NCBI GenBank assembly: GCA_024233085.1
Contig: JACKQC010000022.1
Span: forward strand, 27,905 to 91,904
Origin: Akkermansiaceae bacterium
GTDB taxonomy: Bacteria; Verrucomicrobiota; Verrucomicrobiia; Verrucomicrobiales; DEV007
Reading direction: 5' to 3'
DNA length: 64,000 nt
The notes under the pieces were generated by a model. That model was given only the letters and a program-made list of their open reading frames with translations. It ran no database searches and was not told where the DNA came from. Of this stretch, positions 16,670-24,519 are shown one piece after another. The position numbers and the translations under genes were made by a program. Position 1 is the first letter of the stretch. Every line of letters starts with the position of its first letter.

Positions 16670-18085
16670 TCACGGAGCAGCGGCCGGCTTGGGCGCGGGA
16701 CGCAATTCGTAGGCGTGCGGCTTCGGCTGGTTGATCTGGTAGATCGCATCGGCGGCGGCTTGGGCCTGTTTTTCCAGATCGGGCACGGCGACGTCGAATT
16801 CCTTTTGCCACGCGGCGAATTCGACTTCCTTCGCCTCGGTATCGGCGGCCGGGGCGTTGGGATTCTGCGCCTTCCAGCCGGCGAGCTGGTAGTTGCGAAT
16901 CTTGAGCTGGAGCCACCAGTCGCGCAGTTTCTTCACGATCTGGGAATTCCGGTCGGCGTTGGCCTTCGCGACGGCGAGCGCCTGTTGATACTGGGGTGTC
17001 TTTTCGTTTTCCTCCAACTCGACCCCGCGCGCGAGCTGGGCGTGGGTCCACGATCCAACGACGGTGCCGTCGATGGCCAGTTCGTATTTTCCGGGCGCCA
17101 ACCCGACGGCGGTGAAGCGTTCCTGGCTGAATTTATGGCCGGCCTTGGTCAGTTTGTAGCCGAGCCGGGCGTCCTCGGGCAGCACCCAGGGAAGCGCCTT
17201 CGCGAGGTGGGTGAAACGGATCGTTCCGCCCTCCCCGGAAAGCTCGGAAACCGCGCCATTGACCGACGAGGCGGCCGGTTTTCCGCCCGCGCCGAGCGTC
17301 ACGGCGATCGAACCCATCGGGCCGCGGACGAAGAGATCGTTGAGCATGGCCACGGCCATGACGACCTGGCCATCCTGCCCCGGATGCACGGCGTCGCGGA
17401 TGAGGGTGAATTTCGGATCGGTCTGGCGCTGCTCGAGGGTGATCTGGTTGAGCGGCGAATACATGTCCACGAAGCCGAGCCCGCGGCGATTGGCGGTCTC
17501 GTAGAGCCAGGCGCCGTAGAAGGCGAGCACGCTGTTGTAGAGGCTGGTGTTCGGCTCCTTGTCGCCCTTCCCCGCCAGGCGCGCGGCGCGGGCGTCGAAC
17601 ATGGTGGGATGCATCGGCGCGATCTTCGCGCCCGTGCCGGCCAGTTGGTCGAGCAGCATCGTCATGTCGCGCTGGTAGGTGTCGAAAACGTCCTGCTTGA
17701 ACCACGTGTAGCTCCCGTCGTTCATGCCCAGGAGGATGGAGACATAGTTCGGCCGGAACGAGGCCACATCGCGGTCGAAGCGCCGCAGCGCGTCCGCCGC
17801 CCGGTCGCCGCTGACGCCGGCGTTGTGAAAGCGAAGGCGGCGGTCGGGAAAGCGGGTGTAGAAGTAGTCCTCGACGTACTGGGTGTAGAGGCACTGGTGG
17901 GTGATCGAGTCCCCGAGAAAGACGAAGGTGTCGCCGTCTTGCGGCTCGACTTTCGGCATCGCGACCGGGAAGTTCGTTGGGGCGGCGGCCGGCTTTTCCT
18001 GTGCCTGACTCGTTCCGACCGATCCAACGGATAGCGGCAGCAACAGCAAGGCGGAGAGACGATGGGCTATTTCGATGGTTTTCAT
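16670..18085 (-). CDS. Secreted SGNH/GDSL-family hydrolase
   Basis: A 471-aa protein with a signal peptide (about 1-28) and an SGNH domain. Block I is FVFLGDSITHQCLY with catalytic Ser60, block II HNAGVSGDRAADALRRFDRD, block III LLGMNDGSY, and block V RDAVHPGQDG with the Asp/His pair. Such enzymes remove acetyl or other ester groups from polysaccharides. The region beyond residue 250 is not recognised; it contains an Ala/Lys/Glu-rich helical stretch (QALAVAKANADRNSQIVKKL) and a Pro/Ala-rich end. The ATG at 18085 begins the signal peptide; the open frame extends further but has no coding character. It probably acts with the neighbouring sulfatases. Confidence 0.8.
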   Translation of the reverse strand: MKTIEIAHRLSALLLLPLSVGSVGTSQAQEKPAAAPTNFPVAMPKVEPQDGDTFVFLGDSITHQCLYTQYVEDYFYTRFPDRRLRFHNAGVSGDRAADALRRFDRDVASFRPNYVSILLGMNDGSYTWFKQDVFDTYQRDMTMLLDQLAGTGAKIAPMHPTMFDARAARLAGKGDKEPNTSLYNSVLAFYGAWLYETANRRGLGFVDMYSPLNQITLEQRQTDPKFTLIRDAVHPGQDGQVVMAVAMLNDLFVRGPMGSIAVTLGAGGKPAASSVNGAVSELSGEGGTIRFTHLAKALPWVLPEDARLGYKLTKAGHKFSQERFTAVGLAPGKYELAIDGTVVGSWTHAQLARGVELEENEKTPQYQQALAVAKANADRNSQIVKKLRDWWLQLKIRNYQLAGWKAQNPNAPAADTEAKEVEFAAWQKEFDVAVPDLEKQAQAAADAIYQINQPKPHAYELRPAPKPAAAP

Positions 18086-18307
18086 TTTCTGTTTTACCGG
18101 GATCGAGGTTCCGCCAGCCATTCGGTCGAGTGGCGGCGGCGAGGCGCCCCGAACTTTGTTTCGAGACGCCCGGTTTTCCCTTGCCCATCCGCGTTCCGGA
18201 GAAGAAATGCCAGCGAAATCGCCCCGGAACAGCGCCAACCGGAAACTGGACTTGCTCGCGTCCCTCGCCATCGTGTCGCGTACCACACCGACGCTTACCC
18301 GCCGTCC

Positions 18308-20911
18308 ATGCCCGCGAAAAAGACCTCCCGCAAACGCAAGCGCGCCCGAAAAACCGCCATCCCGCTCCCGGCGGCCGGTGACTGGCGCAGCACGGACGAA
18401 CAGGAAATTCTCCGCCGCGTCCAGCGCGCCCGCGAAGAGAAACACGCCGTGGCCAATCTCGATCCCGAGCGGCCCGTCTTTTCCCGCTTTGCTGTCCGCT
18501 CACCCAGCGGCCTGACCTACCAGGTGGAAATCCGCGATCTCAGGGAGCGCGCGTTTTCCTGCACCTGCCCCGATTACCGCACCGCCGGCCTGGGCACCTG
18601 CAAGCATGTCGAGGCCACCCTGATCTGGCTGAAGCGGCGCCACAAAGCCGAATTTCGCGTCGCCGAGACCTTCGGCTCTCCCGCCATCGACCTCGTTCCC
18701 TTCGGCGATTCCCTGCGCGTCGAGCGCAACCTGGAGGCCCTCCCGAGATCCTTGCGACCGCTTTTCGACGGAGACGGCCGGCTCGTCGGCGATCCCGCCG
18801 AGGCCCTGCCCAAGCTGCGCCGATCTTCAAAGGTCCGCGTTTCCCAGGATGTCGAGCCCTTTCTCGAATCCCGCCGCCGCGCCGCCGAACGCCGCGCCCT
18901 GCGTCGCGACTACGAGACCGGTGTGGTTGAGGGCCGCCATCCCGAGCACGTCACTCTCCAACCTCTCTATCCCTACCAGCGCGAGGGCATGCTCCACCTG
19001 GCCTTCGGCGAGCGGGCGCTGCTCGCGGACGAGATGGGCCTCGGGAAGACAATTCAGGCCGTGGCCGCTTGCGCCCTGCTGCATCATCTGGGTAAATCCA
19101 AGCGAGTCCTCGTCGTCACGCCGGCCTCGCTGAAGGCGGAGTGGGAGGAGCAGATCAAAAAGTTCACCACTCTCGGCCACCAACTTGTTTTCGGCCCCCG
19201 CTCGGCACGGGTGAAGCACTACGCGAATCCGAACCCGCCTTTTTTCACCCTCGTCAACTACGAGCAGGTCGTGGGGGACGGTCTCGACATCAACACCCAT
19301 CTGCGGCCCGACATCGTCGTGCTCGACGAGGCCCAGCGCATCAAGAACTGGGCCACCAAGACCGCCCAGGCCGTCAAGCGGCTGAATAGCCGCTACGCCT
19401 TCGTCCTGACCGGCACGCCGATCGAGAACCGCATCGACGAGCTGTATTCCATCGTCGACTTCCTCGACCCCTCGCTGCTCGGGCCGCTCTTCCGGTTCAA
19501 CCGCGAATTTTACCGGCTCGACGACAAAGGCCGGCCGGAAGACTACCAAAACCTCCCCGCGCTCCGCGAGCGCGTCCGCCCGGTGCTGCTGCGCCGCCGC
19601 AAGCACCAGGTCGAGACCGAGCTGCCCGACCGCGCAGATCGCAACTTGTTCGTCAAACTCACGCCGGCGATGCGGTCGGAATACGACGACTACAAGCAGC
19701 TCGCCTCGAAGCTCGTCCAGATTTCCCTGAAACGGCCACTCAAAAAGGAGGAGTCCGACCGCCTCATGATCTACCTCGGCATCATGCGGATGATCTGCGA
19801 CTCGCCCTCCATCATCAAAGGCCACGATTGTCCCGACTGTCCCAAACTGGCCGAACTTGCGGGCATCCTCGACGAGGCGCTCGAGGATCCCGACGTGAAG
19901 GTCATCGTCTTCTCCGAATGGGAGGGCATGCTGCGCAAAGTCCGCGACCGCGCCGATGCCCAGGGAATCGGTTATGCCTGGCACACCGGTTCCGTGCCGC
20001 AGCAGAAACGGCGCGGCGAGATCCTCGCCTTCCGCGACGACCCCGCATGCCGGCTTTTCCTCAGCACCGATTCCGGCGGCGTCGGCCTCAATCTCCAGAA
20101 CGCCAGCGTCGTGATCAACTGCGACCTGCCGTGGAATCCGGCGAAGCTCGAGCAGCGCATCGCCCGCGCCTGGCGGAAACACCAGACCCGGCCGGTCACC
20201 GTGATCAATCTCGTCGCCGAGAACACTCTCGAGCACGCGATGCTGGAGACCCTGGCGAACAAGATGAACCTCGCCTCGGGAGTGCTCGACGGCTCGGACG
20301 ATTCGCTGTCCCTGGCCAAGCTTAAACGCGGCCGCGAAGCGAACCTCGCCCGGCTCCGGCAGTTCCTCAGCATTCCGGCCGGTGGCAAGCCGACCGATTC
20401 GAAAGTGCCGCCCGCCGATCCCGCCCTGCATTTTGCCGAGCGCCTCCGCAGAGCGCTGGGCTCGGCGATCCTCCATTGCCAGGAGGCCCTGCTGCCGGGC
20501 GACGTCACCCCGGTCATCCTCGCCGTCCTCCGCGATCCCTCGCGAGCCGGACTGGTCTCCAGCCTTTTCCACGAAACGGACTGGCGTGGCGATCGCCCCC
20601 GGCTCCAAGTCCTCGATCCCGCGACCTGGACCGCGATCCAGCAGCTCGCCGAAACCGGGCTGCTGACCCTGAACACCCGCGCCACCCGGCACCTCGCCGG
20701 CGAGGCGCCACCCGAACCCGCAAAGCCCGCCCTGACCCCCGAGCAATTGCAGCGCATTGCCGAGCTGCGTGCTTTTGCGGCCAAGAAGGAAAAGGTGGCG
20801 CAAATCCTCGTCGCGGAAGGCCTGGACGAAGAAGCCGAGCCACACCGGAAAGCCGCGGAAAAGGCATTGGCGGAGGCGGAGGGGATGGAGTCAGGGGGAT
20901 TTCTTGCGTGA
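18308..20911 (+). CDS. SWIM zinc-finger SNF2-family helicase
   Basis: An 867-aa protein. An N-terminal basic stretch (KKTSRKRKRARK) is followed by a SWIM zinc finger with Cys85, Cys87, Cys98 and His100 (FSCTCPDYRTAGLGTCKH). The SNF2 motor follows: Walker A ADEMGLGKTIQAV, motif II VLDEAQRIKNW, motif III VLTGTPIENR, and helicase C-terminal motifs FLSTDSGGVGLNLQNAS and EQRIARAWRKHQTRPV. SNF2 enzymes translocate on double-stranded DNA and remodel protein-DNA complexes; bacterial members are linked to RNA polymerase recycling, repair or phage conflict. The ATG at 18308 is preferred over earlier in-frame starts that run through the divergent promoter region. The 3' end overlaps the convergent ATPase gene by 21 bp. 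Confidence 0.9.
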   Translation: MPAKKTSRKRKRARKTAIPLPAAGDWRSTDEQEILRRVQRAREEKHAVANLDPERPVFSRFAVRSPSGLTYQVEIRDLRERAFSCTCPDYRTAGLGTCKHVEATLIWLKRRHKAEFRVAETFGSPAIDLVPFGDSLRVERNLEALPRSLRPLFDGDGRLVGDPAEALPKLRRSSKVRVSQDVEPFLESRRRAAERRALRRDYETGVVEGRHPEHVTLQPLYPYQREGMLHLAFGERALLADEMGLGKTIQAVAACALLHHLGKSKRVLVVTPASLKAEWEEQIKKFTTLGHQLVFGPRSARVKHYANPNPPFFTLVNYEQVVGDGLDINTHLRPDIVVLDEAQRIKNWATKTAQAVKRLNSRYAFVLTGTPIENRIDELYSIVDFLDPSLLGPLFRFNREFYRLDDKGRPEDYQNLPALRERVRPVLLRRRKHQVETELPDRADRNLFVKLTPAMRSEYDDYKQLASKLVQISLKRPLKKEESDRLMIYLGIMRMICDSPSIIKGHDCPDCPKLAELAGILDEALEDPDVKVIVFSEWEGMLRKVRDRADAQGIGYAWHTGSVPQQKRRGEILAFRDDPACRLFLSTDSGGVGLNLQNASVVINCDLPWNPAKLEQRIARAWRKHQTRPVTVINLVAENTLEHAMLETLANKMNLASGVLDGSDDSLSLAKLKRGREANLARLRQFLSIPAGGKPTDSKVPPADPALHFAERLRRALGSAILHCQEALLPGDVTPVILAVLRDPSRAGLVSSLFHETDWRGDRPRLQVLDPATWTAIQQLAETGLLTLNTRATRHLAGEAPPEPAKPALTPEQLQRIAELRAFAAKKEKVAQILVAEGLDEEAEPHRKAAEKALAEAEGMESGGFLA

Positions 20912-23203
20912 TGTTTTAACTTTTGGCTTCTGGATTCGCTTTTGCTCCTCCAACAACTCGGCAATAAATCGGGCACGCTCGGGGGCCAATTGGTGAAGGT
21001 GCGAGGGATCTTTCATCACCCGAAAGACGTCCTCCAAATCACCGAAAGGCTCCCGGTCTGTTTCTGGAATGGACTTCAGAAACTCCAAGGCACTCATCGG
21101 TCCCAAAAGATTCGCGAGCCGCATCCAAAGGCTGAAAGCGCATCCAAAGACCATTGGGAGATCGAAATGATCCCGGTTCTTTCCGCACCAACGCGCAAAC
21201 ACGGGCAGAACCGCGCGAATGGAATCCGGGTCATCCCCACAAAGGGAAAAGAAGCTCCAAAGATCGAAACCTCGATAGGGTGGGAGGTTCATGGCTTTGA
21301 TCGCCAATTCCCTGTAGACAGATGCATCCTTTCCTTGCTCCCGGTAGAGTAGCGCCAGTCCCATGACGGGCGGCGCATACTGATCGTCCGCCTTGATAGA
21401 CTCCCGGTAGGCGGCCTCCGCTTCTTCGGGACGATGCAGGAAGCTTTTGAGCAAATTACCAAGATTGAACCAAGCACCTCTCGGTTCGGGATCATTCTCA
21501 CATACCTTTCGGAATTCGCGTTCGGCCTCCTCGTAGCGGGCGGTTTCCTCTTGGAGAAAGCTGCCGTAGTTGGTTCGGATCCACCACGCCTCCGGTTTGA
21601 TTTCGAGGGCCTTCAGATAGGCGGATTCGGCGGCCTTTGTATTGTGCAAGAGGCGATGATTCACCCAAGCGAGAGCACCCCAAGCGTCGAGGTGCGCGGG
21701 GTCGATGCGCACCGCTTCGCCGTAGCTAGCCGCTGCTTTTTCGGGGTTCCTGTCGAGGTATTCCCTGACCCTTCCCATTTTGAAGTGTGCGTCCGCGTCT
21801 TCAGGGTTGATCTCCAGGGCTTTGCCGCAGGCGATCTCGGCGAGTAGAAGATCCCGGATGTTTTCCGGATTTCGCGCCGTAACGAACTGTCCCACGAGCA
21901 GCTTTCGCGCACTCGGGCTCTCGGCCCGATCCATCGCGTTTGCGACCAGTCCGCAGGCTTCGTCCCAACAAAAGCCCCCCTCTTGAACGGATTCTTTCAC
22001 CAGTCCGGCCATTGTCTTGGCATACTCGTCGTCTTCGAAAAGCAGCCTAACCATGACTACAAACCAGTCAAAACGAACCCGTGCGCTCCGACCATGGCGC
22101 ATGAGATAGTGGACGTTCGAGAAGCGGTCAGCCAGCATGTAGTTCTTCTTTTTGGGGTGACCGGCGACAGGCGTGATGTGCCCTGACTTCACCATGGCCC
22201 GCAGTTGGGAACTTACCTGGTTGCTAGCCAACCTGGTTTGACGGGCGATATGGGCGACCTCGACCGGGTTCCATGCCAGTGCCACCGCGTCAAAGATCCG
22301 CTGCTGCTGAACCGACATTGCATCTACGATTGCCTTGAAATACGGCGTGAACTCATCCAGCAGCTTTTCCAAATCTTCCCGGATATCCCGGTGAAGCCCC
22401 TCTTTGATCAGGCGGTAAAAGGTTTTCACGAGGCGGGGGTTGCCTCCGGTAAGTAGATGAATGGCACGGAGTCCACCTTCTCTCTTTTCAATGGCCTTTC
22501 TCGCTTCGGCGTCGCCCCGTACCTCTGCCAAGGCGTCGAGACATTCCCGCATCTCGTCGAAAGTCAGCGGTTTCAACTCAAAAACCCGGAAGAAGTCGAA
22601 GAAGGGTTTCTCGATCGAGGTGACTTCGTCGGACAATTCCACGCAAGTGCCGATCAGCATGAGACGGTCCTCCTCCATCAACGTGGCCCGCAGCCGATGG
22701 AGGGCCTCTCGATCATTGAGGTTCCGGAAAACATCGTTGATGTTGTCGACCAGGAGCAGGGCTCGCTTGCCTGAACGGTCAACTAACCCGAGGAACGCTT
22801 CGCGGGAAGCGTCTTCGATCCTGTCCGGCGGCAGATCGAGCAAAGGATCGATGATGTCGCCGTGAAATCCCGTGGCGGCTACCCACTGTCTGATGCATTC
22901 CATCCAGAAATCCGCCAGATCGCCTACGCGCCTGCTCTCCTCGTCAAATGGCACGGGCTGCCAGATCTCGCCTAGAGCCGGCTCCTGTAGATTGATGGTG
23001 TGGGTGATCGCCCACAAAATTGTTGTTTTTCCCATACCGCGAGGACCACAGATCAACGCATGTTGAGGCGGATGGCCGGGCTGGTTGTTGCGAATCACAT
23101 CAATGATCCGGACCAGTGTGGCGCGGCGCGCTGTGAATTCCGCGAGAAGTTGCTCCGGCGGTAGCATCGCCGGATTGTAGAGAGCATAAGGCTGCGAGTT
23201 CAT
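20891..23203 (-). CDS. AAA/STAND-like ATPase with winged-helix and TPR repeats
   Basis: A 770-aa protein. Walker A GPRGMGKTT is at 53-61, and Walker B RALLLVDNIND and a sensor-like LTGGNPRLVKTFYRLI follow. Residues near 330-390 look like a winged helix (VEVAHIARQTRLASNQVSSQLRAMVKSGHI). From about 440 there are TPR-like repeats (AEIACGKALEINPEDADAHF, AYLKALEIKPEAWWIRTNYG, AAYRESIKADDQYAPPV). This order, P-loop switch, wHTH, then TPR sensor, is that of STAND-type signalling ATPases. Its ATG overlaps the TGA of the neighbouring ATPase. Codon use is less GC-biased than in flanking genes, consistent with transfer. It is divergent from a TOTE-type primase-helicase, so a conflict role is plausible (inference). 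Confidence 0.75.
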   Translation of the reverse strand: MNSQPYALYNPAMLPPEQLLAEFTARRATLVRIIDVIRNNQPGHPPQHALICGPRGMGKTTILWAITHTINLQEPALGEIWQPVPFDEESRRVGDLADFWMECIRQWVAATGFHGDIIDPLLDLPPDRIEDASREAFLGLVDRSGKRALLLVDNINDVFRNLNDREALHRLRATLMEEDRLMLIGTCVELSDEVTSIEKPFFDFFRVFELKPLTFDEMRECLDALAEVRGDAEARKAIEKREGGLRAIHLLTGGNPRLVKTFYRLIKEGLHRDIREDLEKLLDEFTPYFKAIVDAMSVQQQRIFDAVALAWNPVEVAHIARQTRLASNQVSSQLRAMVKSGHITPVAGHPKKKNYMLADRFSNVHYLMRHGRSARVRFDWFVVMVRLLFEDDEYAKTMAGLVKESVQEGGFCWDEACGLVANAMDRAESPSARKLLVGQFVTARNPENIRDLLLAEIACGKALEINPEDADAHFKMGRVREYLDRNPEKAAASYGEAVRIDPAHLDAWGALAWVNHRLLHNTKAAESAYLKALEIKPEAWWIRTNYGSFLQEETARYEEAEREFRKVCENDPEPRGAWFNLGNLLKSFLHRPEEAEAAYRESIKADDQYAPPVMGLALLYREQGKDASVYRELAIKAMNLPPYRGFDLWSFFSLCGDDPDSIRAVLPVFARWCGKNRDHFDLPMVFGCAFSLWMRLANLLGPMSALEFLKSIPETDREPFGDLEDVFRVMKDPSHLHQLAPERARFIAELLEEQKRIQKPKVKTSRKKSP

Positions 23204-24402
23204 GCACTCCGGTGAATCCAGTAGTCTTTCAGAATGTTGGAAGCGAATGCATACCGGCCGTCTTCGAGTCGAACCAGATACCCGTCGTGGCACAGGGTGT
23301 CGACTACGTAGGGTAATTCGTTGCCGGTCATCGACCGAACCGAATCGTCTGGAACGATTTTCGCGTGAAGTTCCTCCAGATCGGTCCTTCCGAGGGACTC
23401 TTTCGTGGTCAAGAGTCCAAGACACATGAAGGCGATTCGTCTTTCCGTCGGATTGAAAAGGTCGTCCTTTGATAGGCGCGTGTACATTTCAATGCAGTAT
23501 TTGTTCCGCGATCCACGGACCATCCGAGATGCGTAAAGCTCCTGGAGTTCACGGGGTGTGGGTGAACGCTTCAGGTCCCTCTCCTGTAGTTCGGACATAA
23601 AGAGTTCCAAGAGAATGGGCCAGTTGGCACCCATCAACTTGAGAACTTTCCGCGCGGCCGCGGCCTCCAGTGGAATGTTCTCTCCGACCGAAAGCTCATG
23701 CAGAAATTCCAAGGCCTCGACGTCCTTGAGTGGAGGGATCTCAATGGTGTCGAAATCGTTCGCGGTCGGAGACAGTCTCATGCGGCGAAGCAGCCCATCC
23801 AAACCGATGGATCCGGTCACTAGAAAACGCGTCCGACCTCCGGCGAGTTCCTGGCGGGCACCGCGGAACCAATTCAGCACGGCTTCAACTTGTTCCACCG
23901 ACTCTTTGCGTTCCAAATGTCCGAGATACCACGGAAACTCGTCCAACAGGAAATAGATCGGAAGATCGGCCTCTTGGAGAAGTTCGATCAACTGGTCCGC
24001 CATAGGGCGCCATGCATCCGATGGCGGTCGTGTCGATGACAGGGTGATTCCATTGCCAAGGATTTCGAGTTTATCGACTCGGTCGAGCAACGACTTGGCG
24101 GCTTTCCCGGTGGATTCGATCCACGTCCTTCCTTGAGACCCGGTTAGTAATATTCGTGTGGATTTCAGCAATGCGGAGAGCCATTCCGCGACCGTGCTGA
24201 ACTTTTCGAGATCCAGAAAGACCGCCGTGACGTTGGATGGAGGTTGTTGCTCGATGTTTTTCAGAATCGAAGTTTTGCCGGTTCGTCGCGGCCCGACGAA
24301 CGCGACATGATCCCGCTCAAGAGCACGGAGAAGGCGCTGCCTCACGCTCTTGCGCGGGAAAAAGTCAGTGCCTGTCGCTGGATTCCCAATTTTCAGCTTC
24401 AT
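23200..24402 (-). CDS. P-loop ATPase (archaeal-type ATPase domain)
   Basis: A 400-aa protein. The start NPATGTDFFPRKSVRQRLLRAL is followed by Walker A GPRRTGKTS (37-45), Walker B in LPIYFLLDEFPWYL, and RFLVTGSIGLDGLLRRM as sensor 1. This resembles the AAA-like ATPases with an N-terminal 'G..F.R' loop that are common in mobile or defence loci (AAA_14/AAA_16 type). The C-terminal part resembles a winged helix (LPYVVDTLCHDGYLVRLEDGRYAFAS). It is the first gene of a two-gene unit with the TPR ATPase (ATGA overlap). The start lies only 10 bp from a set of phased TTGCGCAA boxes, suggesting tight transcriptional control. Composition is AT-richer than the surroundings. Confidence 0.75.
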   Translation of the reverse strand: MKLKIGNPATGTDFFPRKSVRQRLLRALERDHVAFVGPRRTGKTSILKNIEQQPPSNVTAVFLDLEKFSTVAEWLSALLKSTRILLTGSQGRTWIESTGKAAKSLLDRVDKLEILGNGITLSSTRPPSDAWRPMADQLIELLQEADLPIYFLLDEFPWYLGHLERKESVEQVEAVLNWFRGARQELAGGRTRFLVTGSIGLDGLLRRMRLSPTANDFDTIEIPPLKDVEALEFLHELSVGENIPLEAAAARKVLKLMGANWPILLELFMSELQERDLKRSPTPRELQELYASRMVRGSRNKYCIEMYTRLSKDDLFNPTERRIAFMCLGLLTTKESLGRTDLEELHAKIVPDDSVRSMTGNELPYVVDTLCHDGYLVRLEDGRYAFASNILKDYWIHRSA

Positions 24403-24410
24403 GCATCACG

Positions 24411-24467
24411 TTTGCGCAAAAATTTTATTGCGCAAGGAAAACTTTGCGCAAAATCTGTATTGCGTCA
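24411..24467. promoter_or_regulatory. Four phased TTGCGCAA boxes between divergent genes
   Basis: TTGCGCAA palindromes occur at 24412-24419, 24428-24435 and 24444-24451, with a degenerate fourth (TTGCGTCA) at 24460-24467. Successive starts are exactly 16 bp apart. The array lies between the divergent ATPase (start 24402) and primase-helicase (start 24520) genes. For the minus-strand gene, a possible -35 TTGCGC in box 3 and -10 TAAAAT overlapping box 2 would place box 1 at the start point. This is best read as an operator for a dimeric repressor controlling both transcription units; the regulator is unidentified. Confidence 0.65.
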
Positions 24468-24519
24468 ATCTTGGTGTGGTAACCTAAAAGAATTTTCCAG
24501 AACCCTTTTCCCCAAAGGA

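Noticed and set aside
24411..24467. Iteron-type replication origin
   Set aside because: Phased short repeats in AT-rich DNA can mark origins, but there is no replication initiator gene and the site is a divergent promoter region; an operator is simpler.
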